A DNA stretch of 64,000 nucleotides from Deltaproteobacteria bacterium HGW-Deltaproteobacteria-6 (GCA_002840435.1 PHAT01000005.1:224460-288459); one strand, 5' to 3'; shown: positions 25,928 to 34,801, counted from the first letter of the stretch. The notes: generated by a model not told the origin, from the sequence alone. Numbers and translations: made by a program.

Positions 25928-28900
25928 TTACTCCGGCGACCCTGCCTGTTGTTGCCGCAGAGGCAGAAAGACTGTAAAGCAGCTGCCTTGTCCAAATTTA
26001 CTTTCAACGCTGACCGTTCCGCCGTGGAGTTCCACCAGTTGCTTGGTCAGAGACAAACCGACACCGATGCCGGCTCCCGTCTTGGAATAGGGCGATTCCA
26101 GCGTAACGAACGCCTGAAAGAGCTTGGACATATCTTCCGCCTTAATTCCGATACCCGTATCCGCAATGGCGATACTGACACACTCTTGCCGGGAAACCGG
26201 ATGGCTGGTTCTGGCCGCTTTGATATCAATTTTTCCGCCTTCATCGGTATATTTTACAGCGTTGCTCATCAGGTGAAAAAGGGCTTGTTGAATCTTCTGC
26301 TCATCCGCCTCGATGGAAACATCAGCATCCAGATCCACATCCACCGTCAGAATTTGCTTCTTTTCTTCGATTTGCAGGGCTAGCAGGCGGGTCGTTTGCG
26401 ACAACGCATTCACAATCGAAACCGATGAGAAGTTCAGTTTTATCGTTCCCGACGACGCATGGGACGCATCCAGTATTTCCGTAATGATTCTGCTGAGACT
26501 TGCCCCCGCCTCGGCAATGAAGCGGACGAATTCTTCCTGCTTTTCACTCAGTTCGCCAAACATCCGGTCTTGCAGCACTTTGGTAAAGCCAATAACCGCA
26601 TTGAGCGGTGTCTGAAATTCATGACTGATATTGGCCATAAAATCCGATTTGGCCCGGTTGGCCGCTTCCGCCGCAATCTTTGCCTTCTCCAGTTCAGCCG
26701 TGCGTTGCTTGACACGCGATTCCAAAGTTTCGGAATATTCCCGCAGGGACTGCTCGGACTGTTTGATAAGCTCCTGCGCTTTCTTTACGTCCGTTATATC
26801 GCGAATAATGGATTGAAATCCTGTGGGATTGCCCTGAGAATCCAGAATGAGACTTGCGGACAGATTCACCCGCCGCGTTTCTCTCTTCTTGGTGATGATG
26901 TCTATCTCGACATTTTTCATCATCAGACCTGTCTGCAAAACGGTCTGATAGGTATTGGATACTATTTCGGCATTTTTAGCATCGAGATATCCACTATACG
27001 GCATATTGCGCAGTTCTTCGCTGTTGTAACCTGATAACTTTACATAGGCATCGTTGACGTAGACAGCCTTACCCTGCAGATCCCTTTCAACATAGGGATC
27101 CGGAATAGTGGCAATCAGTGTCCGGGCCCGGGCTTCGCTGGCTTTAAGAGCGTCTTCCATTTTTTTGCGTTCGGTAATGTCCCGGCTCAGACCTCTAAAG
27201 CCTATTGGTTTACCGTCAGCATCTCTCATCAGGGATACGGCCATTTCAAAAATGGCCGTCGTACCGTCTTTGCGATTCACCTTGTATTGAAATTCCCTGA
27301 ACGGGCGGCCTGTTTCATAAACTTCGTTAAAAACGGCATACGTTTCCTGCGCCGAGGCTTCATCCTGCAGATCACGATTGGACATGTGCAGCAGTTCTTC
27401 ACGGGTATAACCCAGATCTTCGCAGGCTCTGTCATTAACAAAGGTGGTCATACCGGTGAGATCCGTTTCAAAGTAGGCATCACCGATGCTTTCAATAATG
27501 CTGAAATATCTGGCCTCACTCTGGAGCAGCGCGTCTTCCGCCCACTTGCGTTCCGTGATGTCCCGGGCCAGGGCGCGGAATCCAACCGGTTGCCCTTTTT
27601 CATCCCGGAGCAGGGCGCCGGAAATTTCGTTCACCCGCCGGATGCCTTGTTTGGTCAGGAATTCAGCTTCCAATCCCCTGAAAGGTCTTCCTGTTTGATA
27701 AAGGCCATTGAAAGCATGGAACAGTTTTCGTCCGGAATCTTCATCGGTTACTTCCTTGTAATTTTTACCGATTAATTCTGCCGGTGTGTAACCGAGAATG
27801 TTCGCCGCCGCCTCATTTGTAAAGGTCCAGGTTCCGGTCAAATCGAACTCCGAACAACCTTCGTTGATTTCCTCCAGAATTGTGCGGTATCGCTCGGCAT
27901 CCTGTTTTCGCTCTTCCTCTTCCTGTTTGCGCTTCGTAATGTCCCGTGAAATGCCCCGAAAACCAACCGGCTTCCCCTTTGCGTCTCGGATTAGCGACGC
28001 CGACACCTCGTTGAAATGCCGTTTGCCGTCCTTGGATATAAACTCCCACGAAATTCCTCGAGACGGGCATCCTGTCTTGTAAATCGTATTAAATTGCTCG
28101 AATAGCCCTTTTGCTGCTTCTTCATCGCCGCAATATTGCCGGTAGTTTATACCGATCAGTTCTTCGCGTGAATATCCCAGATCCCGGCATTCCGCATCAT
28201 TAACAAAGGTAAAACTGCCACGAAGATCCACTTCGAAATATCCTTCATCCATATCTTCAAGAATCGTGCGATATCGTTCTTCGCTGACCCGCAGGTTCTC
28301 CTCCATGCGTTTGCGTTCGGTAATATCCCGTGACACCCCCCGAAAACCAGCCGGCTTGCCTTGTTTATCCCGGATCGGCGCCCCTGAAATTTCGACAAAT
28401 CGTATTGCGCCGCCTTTGATGATGAAGGGCACCTCGATACCCATAAAGGGTTTTCCGCTTTGGTAAACATGAGTGTAAAGTTCCAGCATTTTTTGAGCCG
28501 TCTCCGCATCGCAGTATTGCCGGTAGTTCATGCCGATCAGCTCCTCTCTGGAATAGCCCATATGGCGGGCCATTGCATCATTGACAAACGCAAAGTTTCC
28601 TTTCAGATCGATTTCGTAATAGTTCTCTTCTGTTTCCTCCAGAAGCGTGTGGTATCGTTCTTCTTTCAGACCGATTGCGTCCTCGGTCTGCTTATACCGG
28701 GTAATATCCATGATGCTTCCAAGTAAGGCTTGCGCTCCCTGATGAATGCCGGAGCTGATCGTTTCCAAAACCCACATGATGTCGCCATTTTTCCTAACGA
28801 ATCTGTATTCGTAAGTATCCGGATTTTTCTTTTTCAAATTGCGTGCTGCGTTTTTTTTGATCAATGCCCGATCATCCGGGTGGACATGATCGAGAAAATT

Positions 28901-29206
28901 TTTGCCGGTCAGATCAGCTGCCGCATAACCGGTAAGTTTCTCATAGATGGAGCTGACATAGACAAACTTGCCTTTCTGTATCATGTATATTCCGGCTCCG
29001 ATGGAATTGATCATTTCCTCCATCCGGCCGCCCGAATCTTTAGACGGAGAAGGTTTCTTCAGCGCCTGCTTCAGGGGCTTTGGTGATAATTTCTTCAGAG
29101 ATTTGGGGGATGATTTCCCGGTGGTTTTTCCAGAAGCTTTCCCGGAAACTTTTCTGACAACCTTCCCGGCTGCAGGTCTTGCTGCCGGTTTTTTTTGCGG
29201 TGACAT
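25928..29206 (-). CDS. Soluble six-PAS sensor histidine kinase with a basic tail
   Basis: 1092 residues, no membrane segment. Residues 1-58 are a Lys/Ser/Pro/Ala-rich tail resembling histone H1. Six PAS-PAC units follow (about 61-178, then five units of about 127 residues to 813). Units 2-5 are very alike (GYSREELIG.NYRQYC and GFRG.SRDIT recur), suggesting recent tandem duplication. A coiled linker leads to HisKA (NISHEFQTPLNAVIGF, about 885) and HATPase_c (NAVKYTDEGG, DTGIGIK, GAGIGVGLSL). The phospho-His box reads HEFQTP instead of HELRTP. It probably senses a cytoplasmic ligand or redox signal and forms a unit with the HD-GYP gene downstream. Confidence 0.94.
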   Translation of the reverse strand: MSPQKKPAARPAAGKVVRKVSGKASGKTTGKSSPKSLKKLSPKPLKQALKKPSPSKDSGGRMEEMINSIGAGIYMIQKGKFVYVSSIYEKLTGYAAADLTGKNFLDHVHPDDRALIKKNAARNLKKKNPDTYEYRFVRKNGDIMWVLETISSGIHQGAQALLGSIMDITRYKQTEDAIGLKEERYHTLLEETEENYYEIDLKGNFAFVNDAMARHMGYSREELIGMNYRQYCDAETAQKMLELYTHVYQSGKPFMGIEVPFIIKGGAIRFVEISGAPIRDKQGKPAGFRGVSRDITERKRMEENLRVSEERYRTILEDMDEGYFEVDLRGSFTFVNDAECRDLGYSREELIGINYRQYCGDEEAAKGLFEQFNTIYKTGCPSRGISWEFISKDGKRHFNEVSASLIRDAKGKPVGFRGISRDITKRKQEEEERKQDAERYRTILEEINEGCSEFDLTGTWTFTNEAAANILGYTPAELIGKNYKEVTDEDSGRKLFHAFNGLYQTGRPFRGLEAEFLTKQGIRRVNEISGALLRDEKGQPVGFRALARDITERKWAEDALLQSEARYFSIIESIGDAYFETDLTGMTTFVNDRACEDLGYTREELLHMSNRDLQDEASAQETYAVFNEVYETGRPFREFQYKVNRKDGTTAIFEMAVSLMRDADGKPIGFRGLSRDITERKKMEDALKASEARARTLIATIPDPYVERDLQGKAVYVNDAYVKLSGYNSEELRNMPYSGYLDAKNAEIVSNTYQTVLQTGLMMKNVEIDIITKKRETRRVNLSASLILDSQGNPTGFQSIIRDITDVKKAQELIKQSEQSLREYSETLESRVKQRTAELEKAKIAAEAANRAKSDFMANISHEFQTPLNAVIGFTKVLQDRMFGELSEKQEEFVRFIAEAGASLSRIITEILDASHASSGTIKLNFSSVSIVNALSQTTRLLALQIEEKKQILTVDVDLDADVSIEADEQKIQQALFHLMSNAVKYTDEGGKIDIKAARTSHPVSRQECVSIAIADTGIGIKAEDMSKLFQAFVTLESPYSKTGAGIGVGLSLTKQLVELHGGTVSVESKFGQGSCFTVFLPLRQQQAGSPE

Positions 29207-29251
29207 AGCATTGTCTCCTCAATCATTTTCAATTCTAAAAAATCTGACGGG

Positions 29252-29338
29252 TCTGACCACCTGACCCACCTGACCCACCTGACTACCTGACCACCTGAAG
29301 GTGGCGCGAGGTGGCACGAGGCGGCGCAAGGTAACTTG
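29252..29338. repeat. Short tandem repeats in the kinase leader
   Basis: Two adjacent arrays: five imperfect copies of an 8-10 base unit (ctgacc[c]ac) at about 29252-29299, then three to four copies of a 10-base unit (ggtggcgcga type) at 29300-29338. They lie between the CoA-transferase/GNAT gene and the kinase start, in the expected 5' leader of the kinase. Confidence 0.75.
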
Positions 29339-29341
29339 AGA

Positions 29342-31273
29342 TCACACATGGCTCGGAGCTTTGCCTTTATGATCCTGCCCTGCCGCAACTTCACTTGCAT
29401 TATTCTGCGCTGCCAGATTAAAGCTCAAAGCCAGCGCATCCGAATCGTAAGACCGGGTGGTTTCGATCTTTGCTTTTTCAAAAACTTTTAGCATGGCCTC
29501 ATTGCGCGGCAGCACATACGCGATAAAACAGCTAATGCCCCGGTCGCGCGCGATCTTGACCAGATAGTTGAACATGAAGGAGGCAATGCCTTTTCCCTGA
29601 AATTCCTCATCGACGATAAAGGCGACTTCATACGCATCAGCATTTTTATCGTAAGCATAACGCGCTTCCCCGATAATTCTCTCGTTTCGCCCCTTTTCCA
29701 CAATAGCAACAACGGACAAAATGGTTTCGTAATCAATACTGACGTAACTTTGCATTTCCTTGTGGGGCATAACGGGCTTTGAGGCAAAATAACGGAAATA
29801 TTTTGATTCATCGGAAAAATTGTAAAACAGCCGGCGCATCATATCTTCATCAGACGGCTTGATCGGACGGATTTTGATTTCCAGACCGTCGCGCAGAGAC
29901 TTACGTGTTTCCAGCCCCGCCGGGTAATTGGCGGCATGTCGGGCGACATAAATCTGATCGGCATAAACATAATTGAGCGCTTTGGCCTGCGCCAGCAAAT
30001 CTTCCCGATGATCGGGATGGGCAATGTCGATCATCGCAATCACACGCTCCCGGATGGATTTTCCGAAAAGATTTGCGACACCGTATTCGGTGGCAATGTA
30101 TTTCACCACGCCCAGTGTGCTGTGCGGATTGTCAATATCGCAATCGTGCTTGATAACAATATTGCTTCGACCCTGCTTGTCCACGGAATTAAGCGCCACA
30201 ATTGCTTTGCCTCTTTTGGAAATGGTCGCGGCGACGGCGAAATTCAGTTTGCTTTCATAACCGGTCAGAAGATTGTCGCCGGAATGGAAGATGACCGACT
30301 CGCCGGAGATATCGATTTTTTTGACGTTCATGATGCTGATCAGACTTTTGATCCGCCGCACGACAAAGGGATTGCTGAGCCGGGCTATCGGATAAAACTC
30401 AAAGACGGGGTTGCGATCGACATACTCATACAAGGCGCGGCTGCCGTAACAATAACTGGCGGTTACAAGCCCTCCGTTATAACGGCTGCGATCCAGCGAA
30501 ATGGCGCCGGAATTAATCAGGTCAATGACCCAGTCGGAAATAACGTGCGTCACAATGCCCAGGTTTTTTTTGCCCTTCAAATGATCGGCCACCGCGGTAA
30601 AAATTTTACCGACATGCAGCACCACGGTTGCGCCGTCCTCGATCAGATTGGAGATATTCCAGCCGATCCGGTCCACGATGGCATCATAGGGTTTGTTTTC
30701 CCGCTCAATCAAAGGCAAATCGCTTTCGACCACATAGTCGAAACTGCTGATATGCAGAAATGTTTCCCCCAGAGTAACCGGCATGTTCGGATTAACTTCG
30801 GCAATGACCAGCGACGCCTGTTTAATGACAACATTGGCCACGTCAATTGAGACACCCAGAGAAACAAAACCATTTTCCCCGGGCATGGATGTTTGAATGA
30901 TCGCCACATCCACCGCCACCGCCCCGCTTAAAAAAATGTACGGCAGTTCCATCAGGTTGGCGGGAATAAAATCGACTTTGCCTTCGGCGATTTCCTTGCT
31001 GATGCTCTCGCCGATATTGAATGTCTTTAAGCGGTATTGCCGGTAATCTTTTTGAGCCGTCAGATAGTTGCCCAGCGTAATGAGCTGAATGATTTCCAGA
31101 TCGCGGATGTTGCGTGCCTCGGATCCGGCAATGGCCGCCAGAACCTTCCCCGGCGCCGCCACGCCGCTCGATACGAAAATCTTCTGTCCCGGCTTTATTT
31201 TATCCAAGACCTGATCCGTGTTGATTATCTTACTGCTGAAGTCTGAGCCAAGTCCGGTTATTCTATTAGGCAT
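29342..31273 (-). CDS. Acetyl-CoA hydrolase/transferase-fold protein fused to a GNAT acetyltransferase
   Basis: 643 residues from the ATG at 31273 (AAGGA six bases before; an earlier TTG is unlikely). Residues about 15-445 have the family I CoA-transferase fold, with SMPGENGFVSLGVSIDV, ATEYGVANLFG and AHPDHREDL conserved. Residues about 465-630 are a GNAT domain with the acetyl-CoA loop FQGKGIASFMF. The CoA-transferase active site is degraded: the segment equivalent to GIHTEM reads GIVTHV (catalytic Glu to His243), and GIGAIPN reads HVGKIFT. The first half may thus bind an acyl-CoA or act as a sensor, while the GNAT half modifies a protein or small amine. Confidence 0.88.
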   Translation of the reverse strand: MPNRITGLGSDFSSKIINTDQVLDKIKPGQKIFVSSGVAAPGKVLAAIAGSEARNIRDLEIIQLITLGNYLTAQKDYRQYRLKTFNIGESISKEIAEGKVDFIPANLMELPYIFLSGAVAVDVAIIQTSMPGENGFVSLGVSIDVANVVIKQASLVIAEVNPNMPVTLGETFLHISSFDYVVESDLPLIERENKPYDAIVDRIGWNISNLIEDGATVVLHVGKIFTAVADHLKGKKNLGIVTHVISDWVIDLINSGAISLDRSRYNGGLVTASYCYGSRALYEYVDRNPVFEFYPIARLSNPFVVRRIKSLISIMNVKKIDISGESVIFHSGDNLLTGYESKLNFAVAATISKRGKAIVALNSVDKQGRSNIVIKHDCDIDNPHSTLGVVKYIATEYGVANLFGKSIRERVIAMIDIAHPDHREDLLAQAKALNYVYADQIYVARHAANYPAGLETRKSLRDGLEIKIRPIKPSDEDMMRRLFYNFSDESKYFRYFASKPVMPHKEMQSYVSIDYETILSVVAIVEKGRNERIIGEARYAYDKNADAYEVAFIVDEEFQGKGIASFMFNYLVKIARDRGISCFIAYVLPRNEAMLKVFEKAKIETTRSYDSDALALSFNLAAQNNASEVAAGQDHKGKAPSHV

Positions 31274-31785
31274 AAGCAATCCTTGAGATATGTGCAGGCG
31301 TTCTGCCAAAAATTATTTTGAACGATACTTTATGCGGAAAAGATAGCATAAACATCTGAAAAAATCCGCCAGAACTTCATGCAGGAAACGAATCGGCAGA
31401 AATCGTGGTAAATATCGCCTTAACTTTCCTGTTCTGTACAGGCCCTGACCATCAAAGAAATGAGGGAGGGACGGGCTTTGTAAAAAAAAGTAAATAAAGT
31501 GCTGGTTGTCAACCGGGGAATGCCTTGAACATGATCCGGACCGTCAAGGAAATAGGTCTCCGATACCGTGGTGTTCTATAAAAAACGATCTCGCTCAATG
31601 AAAAAAGGACACCTTTTGGTCAGGAGATAACACCAGCAGTTTCATCTGATTTTTTCTGATAAACGACTTTCAACACCAACTTAATGTCTTCAATTGCAGC
31701 ACATTCAGTATGGTACTGGTACAGATGCCCTCCCGGGCAAACATTCAGGCGTTTTCGCGCGGCTTCACTGTGCAACCCCAAATTA
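31274..31785. other. About 510 bases without a confident gene
   Basis: It includes the upstream region of the CoA-transferase/GNAT gene and the 3' flank of the Cys-rich gene. A frame on the minus strand (31620-32066) overlaps the Cys-rich gene in another phase. Its C-terminal part looks partly protein-like, but it has no ribosome site. A small stem (AAAAGG/CCTTTT near 31600-31615) is too weak to call. Confidence 0.4.
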
Positions 31786-32118
31786 TTAATAGGATTTGTA
31801 ATGTGGAGTGCAGGAAATGTCCGTGTATCCGTGATGGTTATCCAGACACTCCTGAAATTTATTGTTACACTTAAACTGCCAGTGGGCATTGTCGGTTGTG
31901 TCCTCATCACAGTGCCACGGGCGACAGCCTGTGGGAAACTTGTAGCAGCATTTGGCTTCAAGTGTCCCGATAGTCTGTTCAGAGGTATTGCCATAGTTGT
32001 CGTAGAGCCTCTGCCTGCATTCAATCTTATTGGGACATTGGTAACCCAGAACCGGCCCCTGTGCAAGGCAGGAGAATGATATGAGCAGACTTAGCAAAAG
32101 TGTCACGAAAATTGGCAT
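31786..32118 (-). CDS. Small secreted Cys-rich protein
   Basis: 110 residues from the ATG at 32118, with AAAGGAG six bases before it. A signal peptide (1-20, ending SCLAQ) is followed by a compact domain with about nine Cys: YQCPNKIECRQRL, KCCYKFPTGCRPWHCDED, FKCNNKFQECLD, ISCTPH. The even spread suggests several disulfides in the periplasm or outside. I know no family for it. It stands alone, its downstream flank has a partly protein-like frame in another phase, and a frameshifted longer form is possible. Confidence 0.65.
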   Translation of the reverse strand: MPIFVTLLLSLLISFSCLAQGPVLGYQCPNKIECRQRLYDNYGNTSEQTIGTLEAKCCYKFPTGCRPWHCDEDTTDNAHWQFKCNNKFQECLDNHHGYTDISCTPHYKSY

Positions 32119-32523
32119 GCACAACTCCTTTCATTGATAGTGAAAAAGTTTGAAACAACATCATTCCGCCAGAAAAGCGGCGAAAAACATCTGCATTGAA
32201 TACTGCCTTCAGGAGGCTGCCTTAATACCTTGATAAGGTATTTTTTTAAGACAATTTATGCGCCACAAAGATCTCGTGTGTCAAGGTAATAATGGTCATC
32301 GAATTGCCCGATAAAATGTTGAATAAGATTATGTATTTTACCGGTAATGCTTGCATTTTCATGACATGCACAGTATATGAGCAGTCAGTTCTTTCCCGGT
32401 TTCGCTAGAGATATAATGATAAAGACAAATAGAGTCTCAACCAATCTATGGTGGATATCGGGAAAAAGGATCTTTCTACCACTTGAATGTATTATGTTGG
32501 AGTTCATAAACACATAACGGGTT

Positions 32524-32606
32524 CATAAGCTCAAAAAGACTTATGGAGGATTTATTGATGGTCGGGCCGCCATCTGATTGATGATAATCAGTTGGCGGCC
32601 ATTTTT
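32524..32606 (+). promoter_or_regulatory. Tandem hairpins with intrinsic terminator upstream of nhaA (possible attenuator/riboswitch)
   Basis: The first hairpin pairs 32524-32529 with 32540-32545 (CATAAG/CTTATG). The second pairs 32565-32572 with 32593-32600 (GGCCGCCA/TGGCGGCC) and continues through an inner stem 32574-32579/32586-32591, then ATTTTTAT. A terminator some 210 bases before an ion antiporter gene, with no gene to terminate before it on this strand, looks like an expression platform. Lithium- and sodium-responsive riboswitches upstream of nhaA genes are known; I cannot match this to their consensus from memory. Confidence 0.5.
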
Positions 32607-32695
32607 ATGGATATCCAAGATGCAGATACATTTCAACATCGAGAATAGCTGCTTATTGCAGCTATTAGCGTAATTGCCATTTTCCGGCTGTGGCC

Positions 32696-32717
32696 AACAA
32701 TTCCCATGGGAATTGTT
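32696..32717. promoter_or_regulatory. Perfect 22-bp palindrome upstream of nhaA
   Basis: The sequence centred on CCATGG at 32706/32707 is identical to its reverse complement over 22 bases, about 100 bases before the nhaA start. It is probably a homodimer operator; the binding protein is unknown. Confidence 0.6.
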
Positions 32718-32818
32718 AATCGTCTAAAGAATATTGGCGGATTCAAGAAAAAAGATTAGAATTGGCTCGATTAAAAATTTATAAAATTCAAGATTCATGT
32801 TTGTAAGGATAGAGTTTC

Positions 32819-34177
32819 ATGACAGAGCATTATTATCCACTCGAACCCCTGTTCGGGAAAATTATCGGTCCATTTGAGCGGTTTCTTCGGCAAACCACTG
32901 CGGGCGGAATTGTACTCATGGGCATGACCCTGCTGACCTTGATTGTGGCTAGTTCACCTTTGGGTGATGCTTATAGACATTTGTGGGAGATGCCCATCCG
33001 CATTGGGATAGGCTCTCACAATATGGAAATGTCGCTTCATGCTTGGGTGAATGAAGGTTTGATGGCCCTGTTCTTTTTGCTCGTTGGTCTCGAATTGAAG
33101 CGTGAAATAATGGTCGGTGAGCTTGCCGCACTGCGCAATGCTGCCCTTCCGGTTGCGGGAGCAATGGGAGGTATGTTGGTGCCGGCACTCATCTACTTCT
33201 TGTTCAATCCTTCCGGTCCGGCTTCAGTGGGCTGGGGCGTACCGATGGCCACGGACATTGCCTTTTCCGTGGGCATCCTTGTTCTTCTCGCATGGCGCAT
33301 CCACAGAAATCTCATTATTTTTTTGACCGCTTTGGCCATTGCGGACGATTTGGGTGCGGTGCTGGTTATTGCTCTCTTTTATACGCAGACCATTGATATG
33401 AAACTTCTGGGCGCAGCATTTGGACTACTGTGTATTCTGTTTCTTTGCAACCGGGGAGGCATCCGCCACACCCTGCCTTATGCGATCCTGGGTATTTTGC
33501 TTTGGCTGGCCTTCTTGAAATCGGGAGTACACGCCACCTTGGCCGGTGTGATTCTGGCTTTCGCTATCCCCGCACGGCCGGTTTATACCCCGCAACAATT
33601 TGACGAACATCTGAATAAAATGAGTAATGCCTTCCACTCATCAGCCGTCAATCTTGACGACCCCAACATGCCGTTGGAAATTAATAACATGTATGCTGTT
33701 GCTGAGAGCCTCGAAAAAGCATCCTCCGCCGTACAGTCGCCGCAGCAACGTATGGAGCATCACCTTGCCCCCTGGGTTACTTTCGGAGTGATCCCGCTGT
33801 TTGCCATGGCGAATGCCGGACTGGATCTGCTGGCCTTGCCTTTCCGGGAGGTTATCGTTCAGCCTGTAACGTTGGGGGTGATGCTTGGTTTAGTTTTGGG
33901 GAAATTTATCGGAATATCCAGTTTTGCTTGGCTGGCCGTAAAACTTGGTTTAGCAAGACTACCCCGTGGCGTCCAATGGCGTCATATCTTGGGCGCGGCC
34001 TGGCTCGGGGGGATTGGCTTTACAATGTCCCTCTTTATCGCGCAATTGGCTTTTGCCACGAGCCCGATGTTCTTTGAAGCGGCGAGACTTGGCATTATCA
34101 TGGCATCGGTGATGGCCGCGATCGTTGGCCTTACCTGGCTCTACATCAGCGCACGAAAATCCAAGATCAATGATTAA
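32819..34177 (+). CDS. nhaA: Na+/H+ antiporter NhaA
   Basis: 452 residues, longer than E. coli NhaA (388) through a loop of about 50 residues near 255-310. It exports Na+ or Li+ in exchange for protons at the inner membrane. About twelve helices are present. Signature regions: FFLLVGLELKRE, MATDIAFSVG (the Asp133 equivalent), ALAIADDLGAV (the Asp163/164 pair), and GLVLGKFIGI with the conserved Lys. The transcript seems to carry a long structured leader. A hairpin follows the stop. It is monocistronic. Confidence 0.96.
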   Translation: MTEHYYPLEPLFGKIIGPFERFLRQTTAGGIVLMGMTLLTLIVASSPLGDAYRHLWEMPIRIGIGSHNMEMSLHAWVNEGLMALFFLLVGLELKREIMVGELAALRNAALPVAGAMGGMLVPALIYFLFNPSGPASVGWGVPMATDIAFSVGILVLLAWRIHRNLIIFLTALAIADDLGAVLVIALFYTQTIDMKLLGAAFGLLCILFLCNRGGIRHTLPYAILGILLWLAFLKSGVHATLAGVILAFAIPARPVYTPQQFDEHLNKMSNAFHSSAVNLDDPNMPLEINNMYAVAESLEKASSAVQSPQQRMEHHLAPWVTFGVIPLFAMANAGLDLLALPFREVIVQPVTLGVMLGLVLGKFIGISSFAWLAVKLGLARLPRGVQWRHILGAAWLGGIGFTMSLFIAQLAFATSPMFFEAARLGIIMASVMAAIVGLTWLYISARKSKIND

Positions 34178-34180
34178 TTC

Positions 34181-34209
34181 CCGCACCTTTTACAAAAATA
34201 AAGGTGCGG
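34181..34209. terminator. Hairpin after nhaA
   Basis: Ten-base perfect stem (34181-34190 with 34200-34209) starting four bases after the stop codon. No T-run follows. The right arm can instead pair with 34263-34271 (GGTGCGGAG/CTCCGCACC), an alternative fold. Confidence 0.5.
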
Positions 34210-34275
34210 AGGGAGGATAAAAAGTGAACACTTTGAAAGGAGGAACACATTGTAACCTCTGGCTCCGCACCAGTT

Positions 34276-34713
34276 TTAATCTGCAAGCGGTTTTTCTCTC
34301 TTGAGTCTGCCTACTATAATTTCGAAATCAGAATAAAAATTTTTCAAATGAATCTTCATGAAATTTTTCGTTAAAAGGTAGCCGATATTTAGATCACTAT
34401 CTTGTATCACTATGCCGAAGTACCAAAGGTAACCTTCCCGTTCATTAAGAAAACCGGAAAAATTGCGTATCCGTGTTACTTCATCATCCTGCAGTTCAAT
34501 GTTTCCACTGAATTGAAGACCTGATTGTTTCAATATGTTCAGCCTAATAATGTTTTTTGATGTATGGAATTTCTTCGAATCGGCGGATAAATAAGATACA
34601 CCACTCCATTTGCCTTTGAGATCAGGTATGGGATCCTGTGCGGCTGATATGAATGAATAAAAAAAAACGCAAAAAATAATAACGGTGAAAATAATCTTAT
34701 TTTGGATGTCCAT
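34276..34713 (-). CDS. Exported protein of unknown function
   Basis: 145 residues. A signal peptide (about 1-24, ending SAAQ) is followed by a small beta-rich domain (DLKGKWSGVSYLS, later GLQFSGNIELQ and EGYLWYFGIVIQ), the kind of pattern seen in lipocalin-like or DUF-type periplasmic proteins. No Cys and no catalytic motif. GGGTGAT precedes the ATG. It is convergent with nhaA and divergent from the MarR gene, about 150 bases away. Confidence 0.6.
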   Translation of the reverse strand: MDIQNKIIFTVIIFCVFFYSFISAAQDPIPDLKGKWSGVSYLSADSKKFHTSKNIIRLNILKQSGLQFSGNIELQDDEVTRIRNFSGFLNEREGYLWYFGIVIQDSDLNIGYLLTKNFMKIHLKNFYSDFEIIVGRLKREKPLAD

Positions 34714-34801
34714 GATGTATCACCCGTAAAATACATATTTATTATTGGCATATTGTTTGCTGATATGCTAGGCATGGCAGCAAAGAAGAAATTGTATGCA
34801 A

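Larger units (their letters stand above)
32119..32818. other. 700-base gap carrying a structured nhaA leader
   Basis: No gene seen. The half nearest nhaA holds two tandem hairpins, a further perfect 9-base stem at 32644-32666 (5-base loop) and a perfect 22-bp palindrome (32696-32717). The ribosome site AAGGA lies nine bases before the nhaA ATG. Confidence 0.6.

Noticed and set aside
29936-30850. 304-codon plus-strand frame opposite the CoA-transferase/GNAT gene
   Set aside because: Antisense shadow of a well-supported gene, with no ribosome site.
31620-32066. 148-codon minus-strand frame overlapping the Cys-rich secreted protein
   Set aside because: No ribosome site and overlap with a gene that has a signal peptide and good start; only its last third looks protein-like. 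Kept as a possible frameshift note.
32610-32651. Short frame (13 codons) between the nhaA leader hairpins
   Set aside because: No ribosome site and nothing to suggest a leader peptide such as repeated codons.
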